A DNA stretch of 64,000 bases from Dioscorea cayenensis subsp. rotundata (GCF_009730915.1 NC_052489.1:24855916-24919915); one strand, 5' to 3'. Shown: positions 48,670-59,935, counted from the first letter of the stretch. Translations and numbers: made by a program. Notes: a model not told the origin generated them from the letters alone.

Positions 48670-49155
48670 CAACAGTAGTTTTACTATTGAAGAGCATGCT
48701 TGTAATTAATGGGTTTGGTAAGTGTCATGTTTACTACATGACAATTAGGTATGTGTCTTATAAGCTATAGTTAAGTTTGGTAAGTGTCATGTTAGCTACA
48801 TGACAATTAGGTATGTGTCTTGTAAGCTATAGTTAGGATTTGGAGCCTATATAAGGCCCCCTTGGGTTGTAAGGGAAGAACACATCATCTCATCCTTAGA
48901 ACCAAAGAGACTCATACTTAGAGATCTCATCCCTTCCCTTGTATCCACCATCCAAGTCTTTAAATGCAATAAAGAAGTCCTTATTTGTTCATATACATGT
49001 CTCTCTTCTTAATGTTTATGCTTATACATCCTTCTCTCTAACTCTTTGAGCTTCCGCCCTAACCGTTACTTCACCCCGGATGAACCCCGGAGTAAGTTGA
49101 ACGGCATCCTCAACATCCACGTCCCCTAAGAGCAGGCACGGCGCATGTGGATCTA
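48670..49155 (+). repeat. Regulatory repeat B (inverted partner of repeat A)
   Basis: 486 bp, same length as repeat A and in the opposite orientation. It contains a 62-bp tandem duplication upstream (TTTGGTAAGTGTCATG at 48714 and 48776), TATATAAGG at 48848-48856 and AATAAA at 48968-48973. It ends at GGATCTA. Transcription from it would run rightward, away from the viral frames. Confidence 0.85.
48847..48973 (+). promoter_or_regulatory. TATA box and polyadenylation signal in repeat B
   Basis: CTATATAAGG at 48847-48856 is followed 112 bp later by AATAAA (48968-48973). A strong TATA box with a close downstream poly(A) signal is the pattern of retro-element and pararetrovirus control regions, where the signal is bypassed on first passage. 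The sequence between is pyrimidine-rich with TCATCTCATCC. Confidence 0.55.
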
Positions 49156-49157
49156 CA

Positions 49158-49371
49158 GTTAAGTTTGGTAAGTGTCATGTTAGCTACATAACAATTAGGT
49201 ATGTGTCTTGTAACAAATAGTTAGGGCTTGGAGCCTATATAAGGCCCCCTTGGGTTATAAGGGAAGAACACATCATCTCATCCTTAGAACCAAAGAGACT
49301 CATACTTAGAGATCTCATCCCTTCCCTTGTATCCACCATCCAAGTCTTTAAATGCAATAAAGAAGTCCTTA
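49158..49371 (+). repeat. Partial direct copy C of the regulatory repeat
   Basis: About 214 bp repeats the inside of repeat B (GTTAAGTTTGGTAAGTGTC to AAGAAGTCCTTAT), including its own TATATAAGG and AATAAAG. It abuts repeat B directly in the same orientation, so a third promoter copy exists at this end. Confidence 0.85.
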
Positions 49372-49938
49372 TAGCCACAGCTCTTTTTATTCGGATGAAC
49401 AAACCTTTGTCTATTTATTTCTTTTTGGGACTTGGTTACATAGTTCCCACAATTAAAGAAAACGCAAATGAACCTGTTGGCCTTGCAGTCACAGTTTTCT
49501 CTAATGCGAATGGACAATCTCACCAGCCCACTTACATGGTGACTATACATTTCACTTTAATATCAAACCAAACAAACAAAAGTAGATACAATATTTTTAA
49601 TTACAACAAACCAAACAACAATGATGTAAGTTAAAATACAGTTCACTTGCACTGTAACTGAACTTACATGTAATTTAAATTATAGTCAACCAAATAGCCT
49701 CTTAATGATAATTTTAAAGTTCCTCAAGGATATAATGAAATTATAAAATGTTATGTTTTTTGAAATATTATCTATTCATCTTGTATTGGGTTTTTTATTA
49801 TTATTATTTTAGTATGCTATTTTTTTTTTATAGATATTGAAGATTGATTTTGATTGAAATTATACATCCAGCGGTGATTCAATTGTGATTTTATATATAA
49901 GGTGATTTTGAAATTGTACATCTAGAAGCTTTTTTTGT
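49372..49938. other. Spacer with possible Tourist-like terminus
   Basis: No gene is seen. Near 49560-49704 phrases CAAACCAAACAA and GTCAACCAAATAGCCTC-TTAA resemble the inverse of the sequence at 36465-36580 (GTCCTGTTTGGTTGC and TGTTTGGTTTGATG). These may be ends of the same MITE family. Confidence 0.3.
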
Positions 49939-49944
49939 AATAAA

Positions 49945-50285
49945 GTGGATAAACCACAATTTTATTTTTATTTTTAAAAAAAAAAAGAGAAGAAGAAAGA
50001 CAGGACAAACACGAAAAGAAAAAGAAGAATAAAACACCTATAAAAAGAACAGACTGAAGTCTGTCACCAGTGGTGAGGCACTATTAAACAAAGGAAAAAA
50101 GATAAAAACGGAGGTGCGAAAGAAAAAAGCCAGTTGGATTGGCGAAGACTACCGTTTGGTGATACAAGTCTACCCGGACTACCAAAGGGAGTATACTACT
50201 TCAAGGCTATGTAATGATCTGTATCACCTGTATGGTCCATGACTTTTGCGCTCATAAAATTGAGAAAATGTTTGATCTTTGAGAT
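49945..50285 (-). mobile_element. LINE 3' end fragment
   Basis: Begins AAAGTGGATAAACCACAAT like the other two larger LINE copies and shares with them the CAGTGGTGAGG / CACAAGGGGTGAGG stretch and the ACCGTTTGG block. It stops after about 340 bp, which is 5' truncation in the 3' UTR or last codons. Confidence 0.75.
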
Positions 50286-50389
50286 CTTTTATTGATAGTT
50301 TGTTGTTGAGGGTGTGTGGCTTTGCTTCTAACCAATTTTTTTTTAAAATTTTTTTAATTTTTTTAATTTTTTTTTTTTGAGTTTTCTAT

Positions 50390-51860
50390 AATTCACTGCT
50401 CAAAATGACTATTAAGTCTGACGACATAGATTGACATTATATGACAAGCCAAGTAGTGACATGGCAAGAGGATGGTGACGTGGCATGTGATGACTCATCA
50501 AAGGAAGAGGTGACTAGGATGATGATGTGGCAAAACATTAATGAAGTTTCAAGGGATATGAAGATCAAAGTGGAGATTTTATTTAGAAGATGTTTCTCTC
50601 AATAAATTCATGTGAAGATCAACTATTTTTGGAAAGTGCATCAAGTCTAAAGGATCTCTTCAAGAAAGCCAAGTTTTATTTAAAGTATGTTTATCTATCC
50701 TTGGTAAGATCCAGGATGATAAATCATATCTTTGATAGAGCTCCTTTTTAAAAAGACCTATTTGAAGAGAGAGGAATAGTCTATTATTGGCAAGAATTCA
50801 AGATCATGAAGATTGTATGAAGCTATTAGAAGACACAAAGTTTAACTTGGTATGAAGCTGTTAGAGACACAAGATTTAGTTTGGTGTGAAGGTATTTAAA
50901 GACACAAACTAAATAAGGTAAGAACAAGCGAAGAAGATTATCAAGACCATATTTAACATCACTAAATGAAGGAAAATCCAAAAGCTATCTATGGGCGGAA
51001 CTATTCATGGAGACTTATCATGTGTGGAGATTGATTGAAGATTGCATTATAGATTTGGAGATCCAAGCATGGATGATTGAAGATCGTGCTTTAAGATATT
51101 GAAGGCTAAACTTCGATGAAGATGAGATCAAGTTTAGTAACAATATTTTCATAAGTCAAACGAAGATCATTTGGGAAGACCAAACTTGGGCCAAGTTTGG
51201 AAAGAAGATCGGGAGATCTTCGATGGCTATCTTTGGTGAGATGGTCGCATGTGCCTTGGTGGGCACATCGTCGCTCGGGTGAGGGAGACCTACTGAAGTG
51301 ACGAGAGGAAGGAAGCAGCTGCAGGCAGGAGGAGCTCGGGTCGAGTCAACTGCTAAGAGACGGACTGAAGGAACCAGGGGGTTGAAGGTCGCAAATTCTG
51401 GTGCATCTGGCTAGAATTCAGTCATGTTCAATAAGGTGGGTCATGTTGTAATTGGGTGTTACAACATCTAACTTTGGAAGGTGTCCAAGTTAGAAAACCA
51501 CGGAGAATTCTAAAAGAAGTAACTGTATTAGACGTCGGTGCATCTATATAAAAGATCCAGCTCGAAGATTTAAGATGAGCCAACCAGGGAGAGACTCGTG
51601 AGAGTTGAGTGTGTGGCCGTCGGGCAATCTTGAGAGGATATTCTTTATATTGAGAGAGTGAGAGAGTGTTGTACTCCTTGTTCTTATACCTCTTTTAATA
51701 GATTGTTTCTCTGGACCTAGACCCCCAAATATAGGCAAAGTTGTGCCGAACTGGATTACCAATTTACGTGTCACCTTTCTCTTGATGTTTAATTGTATGT
51801 GTGTTTAATCTTTAAGTGATTTTTTGAATGAACTTAGCACATTATATCCGCCGGAACCAT
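50390..51860 (+). mobile_element. Probable solo LTR or LTR remnant
   Basis: No coding frame is present but the layout is that of a long LTR: a 1.1-kb U3-like part, CATCTATATAAAAGATCC (TATA box) at about 51541-51558, then a TTGAGAGAGTGAGAGAGTG leader. After it comes a block (CCTAGACCCCCAAATATAGG...GTTGTGCCGAACTGG) very like the conserved 3' LTR segment of large plant LTR elements. I could not fix exact ends or a target duplication. Confidence 0.5.
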
Positions 51861-52788
51861 CAATGACTTAGGTTGAGAGAGTTTGTGAGGACTTATTTTT
51901 CACCTTTTTCAGATTTAGTGAGAGTCCATCCAATCAAAGACCATATCAATTAATATATTGACAGTCCGGTTTGATAGGTGGCATGATCATGATTGGATGA
52001 TTTTATTGGGAAGTCATTTCGTGTGAGCCCCATCATGCATTAACGCTTCTTCAATTATTGGAGGGGCACTTACCATCACTAGCGGTGTTGCGTGACCTAT
52101 TGTAGTGCATTATGCACCTTTCCAGGCCCAAATCCCTGCACGGCATTATCTCTGTACGTCATAGCTATACTATATGTACACTTTCTCCCCTCTAATGCAT
52201 TCTAGGCGGATTTTTTTTTTTTAAAAAAAATTACAATGTTAATGACTTTTGTATCGTCTTAGCCTCAGGAGCGTGCATAATCAAAAATTAAAATATCTAA
52301 TGGTACACTCTCAACAGACAATATGTGGTGCAGACTGCAATTGTATTCCATAATTAAAAATCTATTATCATCATTATACTTAATAAATTTTAAATTTAAG
52401 TAATAAAATTCTCTCAACATTATTTTTAATTTGGTACAAAAGCCATTGACGCAAGAAAATTTACCCATATAATTATTTAAAAATCACATTTAAAACTGCT
52501 ACTATCTATGTTCATTTTTCTTGTTTAATTGAAAATACTCCAATATTTTTCTATTTAAGTGACCCAAGCAAAATAAAACATTGGATTTAACCAAATTAAT
52601 GTAAACCTTACATACAAAATCACAACTGAATCACCACAAGATGTCTAATTTCAATCAAAATCAATCTTCTGTATCTATGGAAAAAAACAGCATACAAAAA
52701 TAAATTAAAAAAAATCTCTACACCCTAAATCATTAATTATTCCATTTTTTTTCAAAGGAAAAAAAAAAAGAAGCAACTAGCAACTGCT
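51861..52788. other. Intergenic, 3' side of the PLAC8-type gene
   Basis: AT-rich, no gene seen. The last ~250 bp probably hold the 3' UTR of the next gene. Confidence 0.5.
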
Positions 52789-54372
52789 TCAGTTCTTGCT
52801 CGGCTGAACCACAACCTCCATATCTATCAAAGGTTGAAGAGGTGGTCTCAGAGCTTCATCTTTCCCAACACTAGAACCACCAACACTGACTGGCAAAACA
52901 TCCAAGCCACCACCATCTTTCTTCATCTCCATCACCGGAGAAACCACAGCCTCTCTCGGTAACGGAGCCAACTCCGGTCGGGCACTCTCCTCCTCCTTCA
53001 TACAAAAACTATCGTCCTCAACATCATAAAAGTTCCCAGTCCTCACTTCTTGAGCCAAAGAACAAGACCAGCAGAAAAGCCATTGCATGAAATCACCCAT
53101 AGTTGCATTCCCACTGCAAAACAAACTCTTTGGAAGCTTAAACTTTTTCCTCATTTGTGATCTCCAAAACCCTCCATACAACAATCCAAGAAAGCAAAGC
53201 AGAATCCCAATGATCTCCACAGTGTACTTTATACCCTCATTATTGATATTCAGAGCTGCCACAGTGAACACCAAGAAAGGAGCAAGAAGCAGGAGAATGA
53301 AAGTGACAATGTGAACATACATGTTGCCAAATCCAAGCCTCTCCATGTTCCATCCAAACACACAAACGGTGCAGAAGAAGGAGAGGTAAGTCACTGTCAT
53401 ATCATCCCTGATATCATACAACCCTCCAATCCACTCTGGGTTAGTGATCACCACCCTCTTACTGCCTAGCTTCACCATGTTCACTGCTGGTTCTGAGTTT
53501 TCTTCATCTGTCTCTGACTCATACTTCTTCCCTAATGGACTGTAAGTTGTATACAAAAAGGCGATAACCGGTGCGGCGATACCAACGCCAATGAAGAGGT
53601 TTTCAGCCCAGTCTGGGCGTGTTTTGCTGGTGAAACCCCAGTAGAGCGCGCATAAGGCGTATTGAGATATGCACGTTATGTGGAGAAGTATCACAACGAA
53701 TGTTATATGAGCTCTTTCGTTTGGCCGGCGAAATGGTGTCTTGCAATACAACTTTCTCAGCTCAGCAATGTCTGAGGATCTCCAGTTGTAGAGGAGAACC
53801 AAGTGGTGGAATAATCTTGGATGTTGGTAGAGACACATGATGGTGAAGAGTGCATTGAGGACTTGGTTCAGGATTTCCGTCCAACGAGTCCTCTCTGATT
53901 TTGATAAGGCTCCATTGAGCAAGCCCAACATTAGAAGGCCGAGGATTATAATACCGACAGCGACGAATGAGAGCCAAACCAGCATTGCGATGTTTGACGG
54001 ATGCTTGGCCCAGTTCTTACAGTATTTTATCAATGCAGGCCAGTCGATCTTTCGGACGAAAGGCACACGGAAGCGGCGACGTCTTTCTTCGGTGGTGAGT
54101 ACTGAGGGACGGGGTTGTGAAACGCTTGTCGACCGCCGGAGAAATGTGAAGGGTGATAGTCTGCCGATGAAACCGAGTTTTTGAAACCATTCTTTGGACG
54201 GATGAGCTTTGAGGAAGTCTAAGAATCTCTTTTGTTTGTGGTTGATCAGCTCATTGTTCTCTGAAGAAGGGATTTGAATGTTGATGTAATCGTTTAGTGT
54301 CATGCTTGTCGCCATTACTTTCTCTTCTTGAATCTCATGATGCTTCTTGCCTCCATTCTCAACCAGTTCCAT
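52789..54372 (-). CDS. DUF2985/PLAC8-type multi-pass membrane protein
   Basis: Intronless 527-codon frame. The N-terminal 115 residues are hydrophilic with an Arg-rich stretch (TTEERRRRFRVPFVRK). About five to seven hydrophobic segments follow between 125 and 410 (SFVAVGIIILGLLMLGLL, HIVTFILLLLAPFLVFTVAAL). The central part (LYQHPRLFHHLVLLYNWR, LRKLYCK) matches DUF2985, and a Cys-containing region near 425-450 (LFCSGNATMGDFMQWLFCWSC) matches the PLAC8 Cys-rich module. The C-terminal tail is acidic and Pro-rich. Plant PLAC8 proteins are linked to cell size, metal or Ca2+ handling, but the DUF2985 type has no settled function. Confidence 0.8.
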   Translation of the reverse strand: MELVENGGKKHHEIQEEKVMATSMTLNDYINIQIPSSENNELINHKQKRFLDFLKAHPSKEWFQKLGFIGRLSPFTFLRRSTSVSQPRPSVLTTEERRRRFRVPFVRKIDWPALIKYCKNWAKHPSNIAMLVWLSFVAVGIIILGLLMLGLLNGALSKSERTRWTEILNQVLNALFTIMCLYQHPRLFHHLVLLYNWRSSDIAELRKLYCKTPFRRPNERAHITFVVILLHITCISQYALCALYWGFTSKTRPDWAENLFIGVGIAAPVIAFLYTTYSPLGKKYESETDEENSEPAVNMVKLGSKRVVITNPEWIGGLYDIRDDMTVTYLSFFCTVCVFGWNMERLGFGNMYVHIVTFILLLLAPFLVFTVAALNINNEGIKYTVEIIGILLCFLGLLYGGFWRSQMRKKFKLPKSLFCSGNATMGDFMQWLFCWSCSLAQEVRTGNFYDVEDDSFCMKEEESARPELAPLPREAVVSPVMEMKKDGGGLDVLPVSVGGSSVGKDEALRPPLQPLIDMEVVVQPSKN

Positions 54373-55321
54373 TGTTAGACTTTTGATTGAATGGTCAAAA
54401 ACGAGTTATGAACTTTGACTATGGGTTTGATGGGGTAGGAAGTCACAAACTTTGACCTTTGACCTGCAAGAGACGTGGAAAATGTGATTAAATTAACTTC
54501 AGTCAATCTTTTTGAATAATTCTAAAAGATGGGCAATTGAGTTTTTTTATGTCAAAATAGTCTTGGATGGTGGAAATGGTCATCTTGTGGTTTTTCCAAA
54601 GGATGAAGGATGAACAAATTATAAGAATATTTTTTAATAAAATAATCAGAATTCCAACCATGCATATTATGTTTTATTCACTTGTTTATTTCACTAATAT
54701 AATAGTTTGTTCACCTTCTTGTTTTCTGTCTCTTTTCATTATTTTTGTTGTTCACTTCCATCACCATGTGCCTTTTTGATAAACACATGATCCATGCAAC
54801 CTTGTTTTCTATATGATAGTTTTATTCACCTCCTTGTTTTCTATATGATTTTCTTCTATCAAAAATTTATTGTACACTGATAACAAATCATCAATTAATT
54901 ATCTCACTTTCACAAAACTATTTAAAAACAAGGCATTAACAAGAAAGTGTTCATTAATAACAAGAAACTAATTATTATATACATTCTTAAAACTCAACTG
55001 CATGTATGAGAATCATCTCAAGTAAAAACAGCATCCATTTCTCAACTTGTAATTTCAGAAATTAAAGATAATTTACTGAAAGAATTGAAAGTATCATGGA
55101 AATAAACATGTAAATTATATAAATAATCATGAAGCTCAACCATTGAAACAAACTGAAAGTAAGAGCAACGATCGGTGAAGTTAGTACCTCTTAATCAATT
55201 GTGAAGATCCCACAAACCAAGAAGAAGGAGAAGAAGGAAGAAAGGAGCAAAAAGTTTATAGCTCTCTCTCCTTCTCTCTAACTTTCTAAAGTGCAATGCT
55301 TTCCCACCTCTTTATATATAG
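54373..55321 (-). promoter_or_regulatory. 5' leader with intron and promoter of the PLAC8-type gene
   Basis: Upstream of the ATG a leader exon 54373-54463 is bounded by TTGCAG|GTC. A matching donor GAG|GTACTAA lies at 55187-55188, giving a leader intron of about 720 bp. A TATA box (CTATATATAAAG on minus) sits at about 55311-55322. The Pu/Py-rich strand between TATA and donor fits a 5' UTR. W-box cores occur at 54393, 54415, 54452 and 54459. The transcript model is inferred. Confidence 0.5.
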
Positions 55322-55401
55322 AGAAAGAAGAAGTCATTCTCTCTCTACATATTTAAGGTCATAGACAATAGCATTTAATAGTTGGTTTCCACGCAAGTTG
55401 G

Positions 55402-55440
<39 letters not shown>

Positions 55441-56032
55441 TTGTGTTGAATTGAGTTAAGAGAAGGAGGATGGCAGACTTTGATAAAGTCAAAGAAGCCG
55501 GTGTGTTAAGTGAGCTTCATGCACCGGCTCTTTCCGTTGTATTATCTTGCATCTTCTTTGACCGGCAGTGTGGAAAGGATTCAAACTTTCAGACTTGCTG
55601 ACCTATTTGATATTTCATTTCTTATTGGGCCTACTCGGTTTTTGGCTTGCTTGTGTAAGCCGTGCATCCAACGTTACTCAATAAGGATTATTTATAGTTG
55701 GACGGAACAGTTACATTTTAATTGGTTATTTTAATTCATCTTTGCCTATTATTGTTAAAATTAATCTCATATTTATATTTTGGTTTTTGCAGTTTCTAAT
55801 CCAAAGACAGCCAAGCTATGAGAATATTGTATCTATAATCAAGTATAGCTTGGACTTTAAAAAATCTTCCTCCCACTTGGTGGAGGTCACCATGGATCTT
55901 CCATGCTTAATTCTCGATTGCCTGGTAATTGCTTTTGGAGATGAATGATCGATCCTCTTCGTTAATTATCTCCAAGTTTTTTTTAAAACTTTTTTGTGCT
56001 TTCATTTAATATTTTTTGTTACAATGATGAAT
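55322..56032. other. Intergenic with (GA)n microsatellite
   Basis: A GA run of about 14 units lies near 55407-55438 in the distal promoter of the PLAC8-type gene. No gene is recognised in the remainder; two short open frames at 55510-55948 look non-coding. Confidence 0.5.
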
Positions 56033-56035
56033 AAA

Positions 56036-57421
56036 GTGGATAAACCATAATTTATTAAAAAACAAAAATAAACAGTACAACTCAAATAAGATAATCATAC
56101 AGAGGAAAGACTAAACTGAAAACCTCACAAGGGGTGAGGGATACAACAAACAACCGAAAATAAAACAGAATTGAGAAAAGAAAGGGTAACTAAGTCGGCG
56201 AAGACAACCGTTTGGAGTCACAGGCCAAACCCAATTAGAAGATGAAGTGGACTACTCCCAATCAATGTTAAGCCCCATGTCTCCGGAAAGGTTAGCAACT
56301 TTTGTACTCAGGAAACTGAGGGAGAGCTTGATTCTCTGTGAGGCTTCAATGTTTACCTGTTGAAGTGATTCGGAATCTGCAGCAAGCCAAGAAAGAAGCA
56401 TATTAGAAATCTTATAGAGCACTGTGTGAAGAGATGAACATTTAGAATTAAATATGCGATTATTCCGTTCTAGCCATAAATTCCAGAAAATTGCTCGGGA
56501 ACTAAGATCCCACAGGTTCCTATGAGAAGCGTTTAATGAAAGAATCCTGGTCGTCCATAAATTTGTAACTAAAGATGAAGTGGAATTATAGTCAAAAAAC
56601 TGTCTAAAGAAAGACCAAACTTGTTCCGAGAATTCGCAATCAATAAACAAATGTTCAACCGATTCAGAGTACTTGTAATAGAGGACACAAGTGTCTGTAG
56701 CATTTGTATTACAACCTTTTTTGAATAGGTTGTCAAGAGTAAGTATTTTATTTTCCTAGGTAAGCCAGCAGAATAATGTAACTTTGCTAGGACATTTGGT
56801 TTCCCAGAACTGAGGATAAAGCTGACAGTGAGTCCCGCCATCAATTAGGAACTTGTAGAATGATTTGACAGTGAAGATTCCTTTTGTATCTAGTGTGCAA
56901 GTATAAGTGTCCTCTTGGTCTCTTGAACAGTTTGGAATCATATTCAGAAGCATGTAGAAATCGTCTAAAGAAGCTGTTTGAAAAAAATTCCCTAGAGAGT
57001 TGAGTAACAGAGTAAATTGTCTTAAGGTTATCCAGGGAAAGTTACAGTCCATGAAGAGGGATGGCCAAAGTTCAATTGGAAAATGTCCTTCAAGCCATCT
57101 ATCAAACCAAAAGGATGTGCAAGCACCATTTCCAACTGATTTGATAGTACATGCTCGAAATGCTAGGAGGATAGTGTTTATCTGAGCCCAGAAAAAATGA
57201 TTTGTTTCTCGGTGGTTGCTGGAATAAGATCCCAGGTGGCTTCCAAATTGAATAATTGGCGTTGATAATCTTGGCCCAACAACAATTAGACGATTATTAA
57301 CAACCTTCCACCACCATTTTTTAAGTTATGCTTTGTTGAATTCCTAGAGATTGAGAATTCTCCTATCACCCATGTGACGGGGACAACAGATCCTATTCCA
57401 AGCAATCAATCTGATTCTTTT
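56036..57421 (-). mobile_element. Second 5'-truncated LINE copy, degenerate
   Basis: It starts with the same 3' end (AAAGTGGATAAACCATAA) and is collinear with the LINE at 1.2-2.6 kb, ending where that copy reads CTGATTGC (here CTGATTC) at about 57421. The zf-RVT region is still readable in pieces: 56252-56650 (contains EFSEQVWSFFRQFF), 56569-56844 and 56756-57052 (WETKCPSKVTLFCWL). These lie in different frames, so several indels have broken it. It is older than the copy at 1.2 kb. Confidence 0.85.
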
Positions 57422-58901
57422 ATAATTTGGTTTTTTCTAGCTTGTACTATCTTGTAAAGACCCTTGTACTTTTTTTTTTTAATATATGCTATGGCAAATG
57501 TGTTTCTCAATAATGAGGGGTCTATTATGTAGAGATTTATCATTAAATATTCTTGTTATGTCTTATTTTTCATGATTACATATTTTTATTTTTGCCACAA
57601 TCTCAATAATGTAATCTTTAAGATATTTAATTACAATGAGAAAAATCAAAAGTTCAACTCTTTTTGAATTCATGGTTCAAGTATAATAATAAATGTGTAC
57701 GTGCATTGAGTCCGCATTGCAAATATATATATATATATATATAAATATTTTTAAAAATATATTAAAAAAAGAAAAATAAGTTATTTAAAGATGATGATTT
57801 ATATTATAAGATGAGTGATTTGAAAGATTAAGTAAAATAGTACATTGTGATTTTTTATAAAAAAAAAACAGAAAAGTAAAACCTACTAAAAGCTAATATT
57901 GTCATGGTTCATACTGGCTTTGAAATATAAGCCATTTTCTAGACAATGAATTTATCATACTACAGTCTTAGTCTTTTTTATATATATATAAAATAGATAA
58001 TCAGACAAACAATGGGACATACTGGTCTATATGTATCTAAATATTATATATATATTATGAACCAACTCATTGATAATATGTATAAATTTATCATATTATT
58101 TGACATTCTTCCAATAGAAACAAATTTCAATTATTTGCCATTCATCCATGGCTGCTGCGTGCACTGCAAAAGTAAGACGCCGCCCAGTCTCTGAAGATCA
58201 ATAAACAATAATTAATCTTAATGGTCATATCAATTAGTTGCGTAGGTAAATTATACAAACTTATAACTAAAAAGTTTAATTAATAAAGTTCAATAATTAA
58301 TTCTTCAAACCAGTTGACGACCTGAGTTAGTCAACATAGCCTGATTGGTTTGCTCGAGCAGATTTTTTTTTCATATAAATATTTTCATAAATATCAAGAA
58401 TTGTTACATAATTAATCCGTAAACATTAAGTCATGAACATTATAATTGGTGAATCCTCCTACGGCTTCCACATTTATCGATATTTATATATTTTTTATAC
58501 AGAAATGACAAATTCCATATACATTAAAAGTATGCACACAAACTGAGAATTCCAACCCTTACATTCTCAAACCGGGGACGAGGAGTTTGGATTATGAGCC
58601 ACACCCACTACAAGCTACCCGTTATCATTATTGTTTCTAATGAATTTTAAACTTAGACTTTTTATTGTTTCACATTCACGAAAATAAGATCAATTACCAA
58701 CAGGCTATGAGCCTTTGGTTATATCTTTTAAATTGTCTCAAAAATATCATAATATAAAATAAAAGTCCACCTTATTCAAATAAACAATTATTAATATAAT
58801 AAAATCTACTGCAATATCTAGCAATCACCCCTTTTGCAGTTATTATTCAATTGTAAAATTAACAAAATGAAATTAGACAAAATCAATAAATTTGGCATTG
58901 C
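57422..58901. other. AT-rich intergenic DNA
   Basis: No gene, RNA gene or paired transposon ends seen in this 1.5 kb. Short TA runs occur near 57725 and 57985. Confidence 0.5.
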
Positions 58902-58904
58902 TAA

Positions 58905-59562
58905 TGGTGTGTTTGGTTCGCCGATGTGAAGACCGAAGTGACAGAAGTGGATTCACTGAAGTGGAGGCCGAAGTGCGGAAATGGCCACTTCCAAAACCTT
59001 CCACTTCACTTTTTAACTTCGGGAAAATTTTGACCGAAATGAAACTTCGGTGTTTCATTTTCACCACGTGGTTTCATGTGGGTGATTAAAATCACTAATT
59101 TTTATTTATTTATTTATTTTATTTATATTTTATTGTTTTTTTATGGTTTATTATTTATTATTTTAATCTTTTATTATTTTTATCATTTTTTTATCATTTA
59201 TCGTTTTTATCAATTTTTATCTTTTACTTTTTAATTTTTAATTTTTTTAATTATTTAATTATTTTTTTATTGTTTATAAAAAAATACTTTTTAAAAATTA
59301 TAATGTTAAATAATTATAAGGTCAGCTCAATAAGAACAAAGAGATAATCTCATCCATTGATGAAGTGGTGAGTAGAACCTCATTTCCATTATTTTTTAAA
59401 TTTTCACTTCACTAACCAAAAAAAAATGGTTAATGATTTGACACTTCCGCTTTCAACCAAACACATGGAACTAAACACTTCAACTGATACTTTCACTTCA
59501 GTCGAAGTGGCACTTCAAGACTTCCACCACTTCGGTGAACTACTTCCGAACTAAACGCATCC
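58905..59562. mobile_element. Tourist-like MITE C
   Basis: Ends TGGTGTGTTTGGTTCG and, in inverse, GGATGCGTTTAGTTCG agree at 12 of 16 positions. TAA flanks both sides (58902-58904 and 59563-59565). GAAGTG/CACTTC phrases are repeated just inside both ends. 658 bp, non-coding. Confidence 0.65.
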
Positions 59563-59565
59563 TAA

Positions 59566-59935
59566 AGGACTCATATTCTAGTGGTATTGACTCATTGCAT
59601 AGTTACTGATGTGGGGATTTAAGAACTCCAAGTTACAATCCTATTGGATGCCGTGGCAATAACATATTTTTGATTGTTGACATAGGTTTGCAACCCGAAT
59701 CTCATATTATTGGATGATGGTATATAGGTGGATGATCACATTTTTAGCTCATGTGGGACTTTGGTGTTTTTTTTTTCCAGAAAATTTATAGAACGACTAG
59801 TGTAGCAAACCTTGGTTATTTTTATTTTCATTTTTTTGAGATACATGTAAACACCAAATTTTTTTAAAAAGAAAATCGGTATTATAAAAAAAAAAAATCA
59901 CCATAGCATGCATGCATGGATGGTACCAAGCACAA
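59566..59935. other. Spacer, no gene seen
   Basis: Mixed, mostly AT-rich sequence without coding frames. Confidence 0.4.

Larger units (their letters stand above)
39079..49371 (-). mobile_element. Endogenous pararetrovirus-like integrant, split by a CACTA element
   Basis: Minus-strand frames at 39556-41495 and 47238-48541 look like parts of one AT-rich viral genome, now separated by the CACTA element (41541-47237). Support for a Caulimoviridae-like origin is a movement-protein-like remnant, small overlapping frames with ATGA junctions, a coiled-coil frame, a Cys-rich frame and flanking TATATAAGG/AATAAAG regulatory repeats. I find no coat protein, protease, reverse transcriptase or RNase H in it. 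The regulatory repeats are inverted relative to each other, so it is not a simple LTR element. The frames are degenerate. Confidence 0.55.

Noticed and set aside
39079..49155. Treating repeats A and B as the LTRs of one LTR retrotransposon
   Set aside because: They are inverted and not direct, no TG...CA ends with a target duplication are found, and there is no RT between them.
50390..51860. A host gene with long exons
   Set aside because: No frame is open for long. A TATA box, GA-rich leader and GTGCCGAACTGG-type block fit an LTR better.
56036..57421. A functional LINE reverse transcriptase
   Set aside because: The motifs are spread over three frames and the RT core is missing through 5' truncation.
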